Part shown: positions 7,898 to 14,998 of the stretch, in pieces
Position numbering within the stretch: the stretch's first letter is position 1
Layout: each line of letters opens with the position of its first letter
NCBI RefSeq assembly: GCF_014384705.1
Contig: NZ_JACRSN010000025.1
Coordinates: 1-34,653, forward strand
From: Yeguia hominis
GTDB lineage: Bacteria; Bacillota; Clostridia; Oscillospirales; Acutalibacteraceae
Direction: 5' to 3'
DNA length: 34,653 nt
The notes under the pieces: model-generated
What the model was told of the DNA's origin: nothing
The model's input: only the letters and a program-made list of their open reading frames with translations
The model's database searches: none
Position numbers and translations under genes: made by a program

Positions 7898-8311
7898 TCA
7901 CTCCTTTACGACTGCAAAAGAAAACTCTGCGCTGACACAAAGCTTTCCATCCACATATCCCTTTCCTTCTGCAAAAACGAAGGTGTGGCGGGTTTTGAGG
8001 ATCCGGCATTCACTTTGGAGTGTGTCGCCGGGCCGCACAGGGCGGCGGAATTTGACATTGTTCAGGCTGGTGAAGTATGGCGTCGCACCGACGTCCTCCT
8101 GCGAAAGCAGGACACAGGCGGACTGCGCCATCATTTCACAGAGAATCACGCCGGGCACGACAGGATTTCCCGGGAAATGTCCCTGTAAGAACCATTCATC
8201 CCCTCGAATATGATAGCTCCCTTTTGAGACGCCGTCCTCGACAACGGCCTCGTCGACCAGCAGCATGCCGTCCCGATGCGGCAAAATCTGCATCAGTTCT
8301 TCCCGTTTCAT
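7898..8311 (-). CDS. fabZ: 3-hydroxyacyl-ACP dehydratase FabZ
   Basis: 137 residues, a hot-dog-fold dehydratase that converts (3R)-hydroxyacyl-ACP to trans-2-enoyl-ACP. It starts MKREELMQILPHRDGMLLVDE, with PHRxPxLLVD typical of FabZ. The catalytic pair is His45 in QGHFPGNPVVPGV and Glu59 in ILCEMMAQ. The ATG at 8311 has AAGGAGG eight bases upstream; an earlier in-frame ATG adds only non-conserved residues. No separate FabM or FabN isomerase is in the window, so how unsaturated fatty acids are made is not shown. Confidence 0.93.
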   Translation of the reverse strand: MKREELMQILPHRDGMLLVDEAVVEDGVSKGSYHIRGDEWFLQGHFPGNPVVPGVILCEMMAQSACVLLSQEDVGATPYFTSLNNVKFRRPVRPGDTLQSECRILKTRHTFVFAEGKGYVDGKLCVSAEFSFAVVKE

Positions 8312-8324
8312 GTGCCGAACCTCC

Positions 8325-8753
8325 TTATGGACGAATCCGGAACAGCGGATGGCCGTACTCGACGACCTGGCCGTTTCCGACACAAAGCTCGACAATCGTG
8401 CCGCTCTGTTCCGCCGTGATTTCATTCATCAGCTTCATGGCCTCGATGATGCACAGCACGTCGCCCTTTTTGACCGTATCGCCAAGCGTGACAAAGGGCT
8501 TGGCGTCCGGTGCGGAGGCCGCGTAGAAAACGCCGACCATCGGCGCCGTGACGGTGACGGTGCCGTCAGCCCCTTCCGGTGTATGCGCAGGAACCGGCGC
8601 CTGCTGCACAGGAAGCGCGGGGGAGACGACAGAGCTTCCGGCGGAGAGCTTGCTTTCGAGCTTAATGGTGGTGCTGCCTTCTGTGATTTCCAGTGTAGAC
8701 AGGTTCATTTCTCCCATCATTTTTGCCAGCTGACGAACCTTTCGCATATCCAT
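8325..8753 (-). CDS. accB: Acetyl-CoA carboxylase, biotin carboxyl carrier protein
   Basis: 142 residues. It has an N-terminal helical segment (MDMRKVRQLAKMMGEMNLSTLEI), a flexible Ala/Pro-rich linker at about 38-66, and a C-terminal biotinyl domain. The biotin attachment site is Lys107 in EAMKLMNE. The start at 8753 lies one base after the fabF stop, with AAGGAGGA inside the fabF 3' end, suggesting coupled translation. Substrate of AccC and of the AccA/AccD carboxyltransferase. Confidence 0.94.
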   Translation of the reverse strand: MDMRKVRQLAKMMGEMNLSTLEITEGSTTIKLESKLSAGSSVVSPALPVQQAPVPAHTPEGADGTVTVTAPMVGVFYAASAPDAKPFVTLGDTVKKGDVLCIIEAMKLMNEITAEQSGTIVELCVGNGQVVEYGHPLFRIRP

Positions 8754-8754
8754 T

Positions 8755-9990
8755 TTACTGCTCCTCCTTTTTAAAAGCAATACAGGCATTGTGCCCGCCA
8801 AAGCCCAGCGCATTGGAGAGGGCAAGCTGCAGATCGGCTTTCCGGGCGACGTTCGGGACATAGTCGAGGTCACACGCCGGGTCGGGCTCTGTGAGGCCTA
8901 AAGTCGGCGGGACGATTCCTTCATGGAGCGCCAGCACGGAGGCGATTGCCTCGACGGCGCCTGCTGCACCGAGCATGTGGCCGGTCATGGACTTGGTAGA
9001 GCTAATCAGCGCCTTGCGGGCCTTCTCTTCGCCGAGGGCCGTTTTGATGGCGGCTGTCTCCGCTGCGTCGTTGAGCGGTGTGCTGGTGCCGTGCGCGTTA
9101 ATGTAGATTCGTTCGGCGTCCGGCATGCCGGATTCCGCGAGTGCGGCGGCAATTGCTTTTGCACCGCCGATCGCTTCCGGATGCGGCGCCGTGATGTGAT
9201 AGGCGTCGCAGGTGGAGCCATATCCGGCAAACTCCGCATAAATGGTTGCGCCGCGCGCTTTGGCGTGCTCGTATTCTTCGAGAATCATCGCGCCTGCGCC
9301 TTCTCCCATGACAAATCCGCTGCGGCGTTTGTCAAAGGGGATCGAGGCGGTCTTGGGGTCTGTTCCGGTGTGCAGCGCCATCATGTTGGCAAATCCGGCG
9401 ATGCCGATCGGCGTAATGGCGGCCTCTGCACCGCCGGCGATAACGGCGTCGGTATATCCGTGACGGATTGCGCGATAAGCTTCGCCGAGCGCGTTGTTGC
9501 CGGTCGCACAGGCGGTCGTAACCGGCAGACAGGAGCCTTCCGCGTGGAAGCGGATGGCAATCATACCGCCCGCCATGTTGGCGATCATCATAGGAATAAA
9601 GTAAGGGGAGATCCGCTTCGGACCTTTGGTCAGAAGCTTTTCCACCTCGTTTGAAAAGGTTTCGATTCCGCCGATTCCGGAACCAAAATAGACGCTCAGC
9701 CGATCCGGCGCAACGGTGCCGAGAATGCCGCTGTCGGCAACAGCCTGGCAGGCGCTGGCCATAGCGTACTGGGCAAAGCGGTCGCTTTTGCGCAGTTCGC
9801 TTTTTTCCATATAAGGCGTCATATCGAGATCCTTTACCTCAGCGGCAAGGGCGGCTTTTTGGTCGGAGGTGTCAAAACGGGTAATCGGCGCAATGCCGCA
9901 GGTTCCCGTAATCAAATGGTTCCAAAAGGTCGGGACATCGTTGCCGATCGGGGTAACGGCGCCCAGCCCGGTCACTACTACTCGTCTCAT
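8755..9990 (-). CDS. fabF: Beta-ketoacyl-ACP synthase II
   Basis: 411 residues, the elongating condensing enzyme of FASII. It begins MRRVVVTGLGAVTPIGND. The Cys-His-His triad is complete: Cys161 in TTACATGNNALGEA, His300 in INAHGTSTPLND and His338 in STKSMTGHMLGAAGA. Length matches the family. FabF accepts malonyl-ACP and acyl-ACP, the latter via the acyl carrier protein whose gene is missing from this operon. It lies 11 nt after fabG. Confidence 0.96.
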   Translation of the reverse strand: MRRVVVTGLGAVTPIGNDVPTFWNHLITGTCGIAPITRFDTSDQKAALAAEVKDLDMTPYMEKSELRKSDRFAQYAMASACQAVADSGILGTVAPDRLSVYFGSGIGGIETFSNEVEKLLTKGPKRISPYFIPMMIANMAGGMIAIRFHAEGSCLPVTTACATGNNALGEAYRAIRHGYTDAVIAGGAEAAITPIGIAGFANMMALHTGTDPKTASIPFDKRRSGFVMGEGAGAMILEEYEHAKARGATIYAEFAGYGSTCDAYHITAPHPEAIGGAKAIAAALAESGMPDAERIYINAHGTSTPLNDAAETAAIKTALGEEKARKALISSTKSMTGHMLGAAGAVEAIASVLALHEGIVPPTLGLTEPDPACDLDYVPNVARKADLQLALSNALGFGGHNACIAFKKEEQ

Positions 9991-10001
9991 GCGATCACTC
10001 C

Positions 10002-10736
10002 TTAAATGGCAAGTCCGCCGTCGACACGGATGACTTCTCCTGTAATATAGCCGGCGGTGTCGCCCGCCAAAAATACGGCAAGCGCCGCGACATCTTCGGG
10101 GGTACCCACCCGGCCGAGCGGAATCTTTCCGATCAGCGGGTTTTCGGACCCGATGTTTTCGGTCATTTCGGTTGCGATAAAGCCGGGCGCAATGGCATTG
10201 CAGCAGATACCGCGCGGCGCAAATTCGCGCGCCACCGATTTTGTCAGGCCGATCAGTCCGGCTTTGGACGCGGAATAGTTTGCCTGTCCGGCGTTGCCGA
10301 TCAGCCCGGAGATCGAACTGATGTTGAGAATCCGTCCGCTGCGGCGTTTTAGAAATCCGGGTGTGCAGTGTTTGATCATATGAAAAGCGCCTTTGAGATT
10401 CGTATCGATGACAGCGTCAAAAGCTTCTTCCTTCATCGAATAGATAAGGCCGTCGCGGGTGATGCCCGCGTTGTTGACAAGAATATCAATCGGCCCGAGC
10501 GCTTTGGTGACGGCAGCGACGGTTTCTTTTGCAGCGGCAAAGTCGGAGACGTCGCAGCAGAAGGGGAGGGCTTTCACGCCGAAGGCTTCTGCCTCCCGGC
10601 AGGTTTCTTCCGCTTTTTCGCGGTTTCCGGCGTAAATGACCGCGATATTCGCGCCGTTTTTGGCAAACGCGAGCGCGATGGCCTTTCCGATTCCACGGGA
10701 AGCGCCCGTGATGAGTGCGTTTTTTCCGTTAAGCAT
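10002..10736 (-). CDS. fabG: 3-oxoacyl-ACP reductase FabG
   Basis: 244 residues, a short-chain dehydrogenase. The cofactor loop is ITGASRGIGKAIA and the structural motif is NNAG (88-91). The Ser-Tyr-Lys triad is Ser141, Tyr154 and Lys158 in NISSISG...QANYSASKAG. The C-terminus TGEVIRVDGGLAI is typical of FabG. The ATG at 10736, eight bases after GGAGGT, overlaps the end of fabD by 8 nt. It reduces 3-oxoacyl-ACP with NADPH. Confidence 0.95.
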   Translation of the reverse strand: MLNGKNALITGASRGIGKAIALAFAKNGANIAVIYAGNREKAEETCREAEAFGVKALPFCCDVSDFAAAKETVAAVTKALGPIDILVNNAGITRDGLIYSMKEEAFDAVIDTNLKGAFHMIKHCTPGFLKRRSGRILNISSISGLIGNAGQANYSASKAGLIGLTKSVAREFAPRGICCNAIAPGFIATEMTENIGSENPLIGKIPLGRVGTPEDVAALAVFLAGDTAGYITGEVIRVDGGLAI

Positions 10737-11649
10737 CTGTTTTGACCTCCGCAATTGCCGCAGCAAGTGTTTCCGGGTTTTCGACAGGGAAACACCGAAC
10801 GGCTTTTGAAATTTTGTGGATCAGGCCGCACAGCGTTTTTCCCGGCCCAAGCTCAAGAAACGTATCGGCACCGGCGGCAATCATGGCTTCTATGCTTTCC
10901 TGCCAGCGAACCGGGCTTTGAATCTGGCTTGCAAGCAGGCCGGCAGGATCCTCGCAATACGGACTGGCGGTAACATTGGAATAGACCGGCAGGCGAAGGG
11001 GCTGCATTGCGACGCCGGCAAGCGCTTCGGAAAAGCGCGCTGCGGCGTCCTTCATGAACGGAGAGTGAAAGCCGCCGCCGACCGGCAGGGGAATCGCTTT
11101 TCCGCGCGCCGCCCGGATTTCCTCTGTAAAGGCAGGCAGTTCGCTTCGGAGTCCGGCGACCACAAGCTGTCCCGGGCAATTGTAGTTGACCGGATACACG
11201 TGGGTGTAGTGCTTGCAGATTGCTTCCACCGTTTCATTTGGCAGTTTGACCACTGCGACCATCGCGCTGTCGAACCGGCAGGCAGCTTCCTGCATGAAGG
11301 CGCCGCGCTTGCAGACCAGTGAGAAGCCCTCAGCAGTGCGGAACGCGCCGCCAAAGGTCAGCGCTGCCAGCTCTCCGAGAGAGAAACCGGCCGCCATGTC
11401 GGCGTGTATGCCGGCTTCCTGCGTTGCCATGGCAGCCGCAAGATCTGTGCAGAAAAGACAGGGCTGGGTGTTCTCGGTAACGGTGAGCTCTTCCGGCGTA
11501 CCGGAAAAACACTGCGCAATCGTTCCGGGACGGATGGCTTCCGCAGTGTCAAAAACCGCTTTTGCAGCCGGAGATGCTTCATAAAACGCTTTGCCCATAC
11601 CCGGGTACTGCGCGCCCTGTCCGGAAAATACAAATGTTATTTTACCCAT
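10729..11649 (-). CDS. fabD: Malonyl-CoA:ACP transacylase
   Basis: 306 residues. It loads malonyl units on acyl carrier protein. It begins MGKITFVFSGQGAQYPGMG, the normal FabD N-terminus; longer in-frame extensions are not conserved. The nucleophile is Ser90, here in GFSLGE where most FabD proteins have GHSLGE. Arg115 (CKRGAFMQ) and His195 (GGGFHSPFM) complete the active site. It overlaps fabK upstream by 13 nt and fabG downstream by 8 nt, which suggests translational coupling. Confidence 0.94.
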   Translation of the reverse strand: MGKITFVFSGQGAQYPGMGKAFYEASPAAKAVFDTAEAIRPGTIAQCFSGTPEELTVTENTQPCLFCTDLAAAMATQEAGIHADMAAGFSLGELAALTFGGAFRTAEGFSLVCKRGAFMQEAACRFDSAMVAVVKLPNETVEAICKHYTHVYPVNYNCPGQLVVAGLRSELPAFTEEIRAARGKAIPLPVGGGFHSPFMKDAAARFSEALAGVAMQPLRLPVYSNVTASPYCEDPAGLLASQIQSPVRWQESIEAMIAAGADTFLELGPGKTLCGLIHKISKAVRCFPVENPETLAAAIAEVKTDA

Positions 11650-12581
11650 TTTTTCGCTCCATTCAAAACGGTTTCGGCTTCGGTAAAGAGCTCCCGAATG
11701 ATTTCTGCGGCCGGCTGTTCTTTCTTGACCATGGCGGCAATTTGTCCTGCGAGGAAGCATCCCCGCTTTTCGTCGCCTTCCACGGCGGCCAGACGCAGCG
11801 CGCCGGTTCCCATTGCTTCCAGCTCTTCGTCGCTGATGTCGGAGTATTCCGCCTTAAAATAGGCTTTGGAGAACGCGTTTTTCAGGCTCCGCACCGGATG
11901 CCCGAGCCGTTTTCCGGTTGTGATGGTCGAGATATCGTTGGCCTTGAGCACCTTGTTTTTATAATTTTGGTGGACGCCGCATTCTGTTGCAACAAGGAAG
12001 CGCGTTCCAAGCTGAACGCCCTGCGCACCGAGCAGGAAGGTTGCTGCAATTCCGCGGCCGTCTCCGATACCGCCGGCCGCAATGACCGGCAAATCGGTCG
12101 CATCGACGACCTGCGGCACCAGGCAAAGCGTCGTCAGCTCGCCGACGTGTCCGCCGCTTTCGCCGCCTTCTGCAATGACGGCGGTGGCGCCTGCGCGTGT
12201 GACCAGCTTGGTCATTCCAACAGAGGCGACGACCGGCAGCACCTTAATTCCGGCGCCAATCCAGGCGTCCATATATTTTGCAGGATTTCCGGCTCCGGTT
12301 GTAACAACCGGAACTTTTTCGTCCGCAATGGTTTTGGCGATGGCGTCTGCATACGGGCTCATCAGCATCAGATTGACGCCGAACGGCTTATCGGTCAGCG
12401 AACGGGCAATTTCAATCTGTCCTTTCAGGTAGTCGGCGTCCGCATTCATTGCGGAAATGATGCCCAGGCCGCCGCCTTCCGAAACAGCCGCCGCCAGTTT
12501 TCCGTCGGCAATCCAGGCCATTCCGCCCTGGAGAATCGGGTACTGGATGCCCAGTAAATCACAAATGGGTGTTTGGATCAT
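11637..12581 (-). CDS. fabK: Enoyl-ACP reductase II (FMN-dependent)
   Basis: 314 residues, a TIM-barrel flavoprotein of the nitronate monooxygenase-like family that performs the last reduction of each elongation cycle. It starts MIQTPICDLLGIQYPILQGGMAWIADGKLAAAVSEGGGLGII. The FMN/phosphate-binding segments GGESGGHVG, IAAGGIGDGRGIAATFLLGAQGVQLGTRF are typical of FabK. ATG 12581 follows GAGGA by seven bases. Its placement inside the operon points to FabK rather than a 2-nitropropane dioxygenase. No fabI is seen, so triclosan insensitivity would be expected (family knowledge). Confidence 0.93.
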   Translation of the reverse strand: MIQTPICDLLGIQYPILQGGMAWIADGKLAAAVSEGGGLGIISAMNADADYLKGQIEIARSLTDKPFGVNLMLMSPYADAIAKTIADEKVPVVTTGAGNPAKYMDAWIGAGIKVLPVVASVGMTKLVTRAGATAVIAEGGESGGHVGELTTLCLVPQVVDATDLPVIAAGGIGDGRGIAATFLLGAQGVQLGTRFLVATECGVHQNYKNKVLKANDISTITTGKRLGHPVRSLKNAFSKAYFKAEYSDISDEELEAMGTGALRLAAVEGDEKRGCFLAGQIAAMVKKEQPAAEIIRELFTEAETVLNGAKKWVK

Positions 12582-12646
12582 CGTTGGTTCCTCACTTTCT
12601 GATCTGAGACGTTTATGATCAAGGGGAGTATTTCCCAAAGAACGCA
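12582..12646. other. fabH-fabK gap where acpP is expected
   Basis: Only 65 nt separate the fabH stop from the fabK start. In the streptococcal-type operon this is where acpP (about 75 codons) lies. No reading frame, DSLD phosphopantetheine motif or obvious remnant is present; only the fabK ribosome site is recognisable. Confidence 0.8.
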
Positions 12647-13600
12647 TTACCATCGGAGAATGCAGGCAGCGCCTGCCAGTCCGCCGCCAAAGGCGCACAT
12701 GGCGAGATAATCTCCGCGCTGGAGCTTGCCGCTCCGATTGAGTTCATCGAGTGCAATCGGGATGCTGGCCGCCGAGGTGTTTCCGTAGCGGTCGATGTTT
12801 ACATAAAACCGATCTGCAGGAATGGAGACCTGCTTTTTGGCAGCCGCAATAATGCGGGCATTTGCCTGGTGGGGGATGACGGCGGCAATTTCTTCTCCCT
12901 TGAGACCCGCCTGCTGCAAGACGTCGTTTAAGTCGCGGCTCATGGAGGTTACGGCAAATTTGTAGGTTTCCGCACCGTTCATGTAAATATACGGAAAAAC
13001 CGCGTCCCGCGTACAAAACGGCGATTTTCCGTTCGAACAGGGGACCTGTATGACCTCGTCTCCGCCGTGTGTATGAAATTTTGCGGCAAGATAGCCGTCT
13101 CCTTCGCCGAGAACGACGGCGCCGGCGCCGTCTCCGAAGATGACGCAGGTGCTCCGGTCTTCCCAGTCAACAATCCGGCTCATCCGTTCTGCGCCGACAA
13201 GCAGCATTTTTTTGACCCGCTTTCTTGCGAAAAATCCGGCTGCAGTATCGAGCAGGAATAGAAACGCGCTGCAGGCGGCGTTGATATCCATCGCCGGACA
13301 GGCTGCGCCGATCCGGTTTTGTACCATGCAGGCGAGCGATGGGGTTACATAATCTCCGCTGACCGTTGCACAAAGAATCATGTCCAGCTCTTCCGGCGCG
13401 GTACCGCTGTTTTCCAGCGCGCGCATGGCCGCCTCATAAGCAAGATCTGTCGTGGTTTCGTTTGTGCAGACATGGCGTTCTTTGATGCCGACGCGCTGCG
13501 TGATCCAGGCGTCTGATGTGTCCACATATTGGGAGAGCTCTTCATTTTTGACGACACGCGGCGGCACATAGTGGCCGGTGCCCAGAATGGTAAAACTCAT
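12647..13600 (-). CDS. fabH: Beta-ketoacyl-ACP synthase III
   Basis: 317 residues, the initiating condensing enzyme that joins acyl-CoA and malonyl-ACP. The Cys-His-Asn triad is Cys110 in MDINAACSAFLF, His244 in VIPHQANARI and Asn274 in NIDRYGNTSAAS. The N-terminus MSFTILGTGHYVPPRVVKNEELSQYVDTSDAWI and GIKERH are typical. Its ATG overlaps the stop of the upstream marR-type gene in the arrangement ATGA, so the two are translationally coupled. Confidence 0.95.
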   Translation of the reverse strand: MSFTILGTGHYVPPRVVKNEELSQYVDTSDAWITQRVGIKERHVCTNETTTDLAYEAAMRALENSGTAPEELDMILCATVSGDYVTPSLACMVQNRIGAACPAMDINAACSAFLFLLDTAAGFFARKRVKKMLLVGAERMSRIVDWEDRSTCVIFGDGAGAVVLGEGDGYLAAKFHTHGGDEVIQVPCSNGKSPFCTRDAVFPYIYMNGAETYKFAVTSMSRDLNDVLQQAGLKGEEIAAVIPHQANARIIAAAKKQVSIPADRFYVNIDRYGNTSAASIPIALDELNRSGKLQRGDYLAMCAFGGGLAGAACILRW

Positions 13601-14052
13601 TTTTTGCCTCCGATACTCTTGATAAAATAGCCGTCCAGCTTCCGCATAACTTTTAACAGGCATTCTTTTTCCGGTTCGGAAAGATCTTCGCTGATCTCTC
13701 GTACCATGTTGCGGTGATAGTAGCTATGAAAGCGGTCAATCTTTTTTCCTTCCCGCGTCAGAACCACATAGACGACGCGCCCGTCCGCTTCGCAGTTTTG
13801 TTTTTGCACATAGCCCTTTTTTTCGAGCTTATTCACTGCAACGGTAGCAGAGGGGCGTGTGATGTTCATTTTCGCGGCGATTTCACTGACCGGAAGGCCG
13901 GCGTCGCCGCCTTTGCCGATCTGCTCAATCATGTGCATCTCATTGATGGAAAGGTTGATGTTCTTTTTTTGGATCGTCTGCTGCTCAAGACGCATGACAT
14001 TCTGGTAAATGTCCACGAGCATCTCATTGAGCGCATCCGAAAATCGATCCAT
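13597..14052 (-). CDS. MarR-family regulator, FabT-like repressor of FASII
   Basis: 151 residues, a winged helix-turn-helix protein with the MarR core LPVSEIAAKMNITRPSATVAVNKLEKKGYVQK followed by the wing CEADGRVVYVVLTREGKKI. It is the first gene of the FASII operon and overlaps fabH by 4 nt, exactly where FabT sits in streptococci. FabT proteins bind DNA with long-chain acyl-ACP as corepressor and lower FASII expression. A 19-bp palindrome just after the predicted transcription start suggests autorepression. Assignment to FabT rests on position and family, not on a diagnostic residue. Confidence 0.85.
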   Translation of the reverse strand: MDRFSDALNEMLVDIYQNVMRLEQQTIQKKNINLSINEMHMIEQIGKGGDAGLPVSEIAAKMNITRPSATVAVNKLEKKGYVQKQNCEADGRVVYVVLTREGKKIDRFHSYYHRNMVREISEDLSEPEKECLLKVMRKLDGYFIKSIGGKK

Positions 14053-14076
14053 GATCCAGGTTCCCCGCTTTCTTTA

Positions 14077-14095
14077 TAATTAGATAATCTAATTA
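14077..14095. promoter_or_regulatory. Candidate FabT/MarR operator
   Basis: TAATTAGATAATCTAATTA is a perfect palindrome apart from the central base. It would lie at about +6 to +24 of the FASII transcript. Size and AT-rich composition suit a MarR-type site, though the sequence differs from the streptococcal FabT box (which is built on TTTGA...TCAAA). Confidence 0.7.
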
Positions 14096-14107
14096 GTTTA
14101 TGAAACT

Positions 14108-14136
14108 ATATTACGTTCTTTTTTCGGATTTGTCAA
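14108..14136 (-). promoter_or_regulatory. Predicted promoter of the FASII operon
   Basis: On the minus strand a consensus TTGACA (14136-14131) and TAATAT (14113-14108) are spaced by 17 bp. Transcription would start near 14101. It is the only clear promoter seen ahead of the ten tightly linked genes that follow marR, which supports one long operon. Confidence 0.75.
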
Positions 14137-14487
14137 TGGAATTTGCGACTTTTCAGCTGAATCAGATACAGGTACGCGCCATTTTTACGTACCAACCGGA
14201 CAGAAAAGATCAAAAACCGGCAAAGTGTTTCGAAAGCCAGGTGATTTTTCGAACCCGCAGATTATCGTTTGTCAGAAAAGCGGTCCGTACAATTTGAAAG
14301 CGGCAAGAGCGCATCCAATTATAGTCCTGAAAAAGCGCAAAAAATTGCCCGCCGGGGGGAAAATCGGCCGGCAGGGCAGAAGTCGGGGATACCATGATTT
14401 CGTGTGCGGCTATCGCCAAGCGATGCAATGAAAAGGCGGGATGTGCGTGCAGGCGTGAAAAATAGGGGAATGCACTGCACAAAAAGA
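14137..14487. other. Intergenic stretch between FASII promoter and cold-shock gene terminator
   Basis: No credible protein is encoded; open frames here lack ribosome sites and family resemblance. The stretch contains one strong hairpin (14346-14378), listed separately as an orphan terminator, which leaves room for a short minus-strand RNA of about 100-140 nt. I see no convincing promoter for it. Confidence 0.4.
14340..14378 (-). terminator. Orphan intrinsic terminator
   Basis: TGCCCGCCGG (14346-14355) pairs with CCGGCAGGGCA (14368-14378), giving ten pairs with one bulged A. On the minus strand it is followed by AATTTTTTGCG. It sits after the cold-shock terminator with no gene between, so what it ends is unclear. 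Confidence 0.5.
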
Positions 14488-14521
14488 AAAACGGTGCAAA
14501 CCGCAAGGGCTGCACCGTTTT
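14488..14521 (-). terminator. Intrinsic terminator of the cold-shock gene
   Basis: An 11-bp stem, AAAACGGTGCA (14488-14498) with TGCACCGTTTT (14511-14521), followed on the minus strand by TTTTCTTTTTG. It lies about 60 nt past the stop codon. Confidence 0.85.
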
Positions 14522-14581
14522 GTACAGGAAGCCGTCCATTTTGGCGCTGAGCCGGAGAACAGCATTCAAATCCAAAAAGAC

Positions 14582-14794
14582 TTAGAGCGGACGAACGTTG
14601 ATTGCTCTGAGTTTGCTGCTGTTTTTCGGATCCTGCTCTGTGTCAAACGTCACCTTCTGGCCTTCAGCAAGCGTTTTAAAGCCATCGGTCATGATTGCAG
14701 AAAAATGTACAAAGACATCTCCGCTGCCATCGTCGTTGGAAATAAAGCCGAAGCCTTTTTCGCTGTTAAACCATTTTACTGTTCCGTTGTTCAT
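14582..14794 (-). CDS. csp: Cold-shock domain protein (CspA/CspB family)
   Basis: 70 residues, a single cold-shock domain that binds single-stranded nucleic acid and acts as an RNA chaperone. It has MNNGTVKWFNSEKGFGFI, with RNP1 (KGFGFI) and RNP2 (VFVHFSAI), and the C-terminal KVTFDTEQDPKNSSKLRAINV. ATG 14794 is eight bases after GGAGG; an in-frame ATG five codons earlier overlaps the ribosome site. It is monocistronic, with its own promoter, a 124-nt structured leader and a terminator. Confidence 0.95.
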   Translation of the reverse strand: MNNGTVKWFNSEKGFGFISNDDGSGDVFVHFSAIMTDGFKTLAEGQKVTFDTEQDPKNSSKLRAINVRPL

Positions 14795-14838
14795 TGATCG
14801 TACCTCCAAAAAATGACTCTGTATTCCTGCACAAAGAA

Positions 14839-14897
14839 GACTCGCATGTTTTTGTAAATCATCTGAACCAATAATGACTTACAAAAACATGCGAGTC
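14839..14897 (-). promoter_or_regulatory. Long leader hairpin of the cold-shock mRNA with an ATTGG loop
   Basis: A perfect 19-bp inverted repeat (14839-14857 with 14879-14897) encloses a 21-nt loop. On the minus strand (the mRNA) the loop contains ATTGG (14872-14868), the Y-box core bound by cold-shock proteins. No T-run follows, so it is not a terminator; it ends about 45 nt before the start codon. A thermosensing or autoregulatory element is an inference. Confidence 0.6.
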
Positions 14898-14924
14898 GAC
14901 TACGTACAAATTGAATACAAGCTT

Positions 14925-14953
14925 ATTATACCCGGAAGAATGCGATCCGTCAA
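14925..14953 (-). promoter_or_regulatory. Predicted promoter of the cold-shock gene
   Basis: On the minus strand TTGACG (14953-14948) and TATAAT (14930-14925) are separated by 17 bp. The start would be near 14918, giving a leader of about 124 nt, a length typical of cold-shock genes. Confidence 0.8.
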
Positions 14954-14998
14954 GGAGAAAATCCTGGGAGGTAATTTTGCAGGCGATAAACCGGCGAA

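Noticed and set aside
14210..14575. Minus-strand 121-codon frame between the cold-shock gene and the FASII promoter
   Set aside because: It spans two intrinsic terminators, has no ribosome site and reads as low-complexity hydrophobic sequence.
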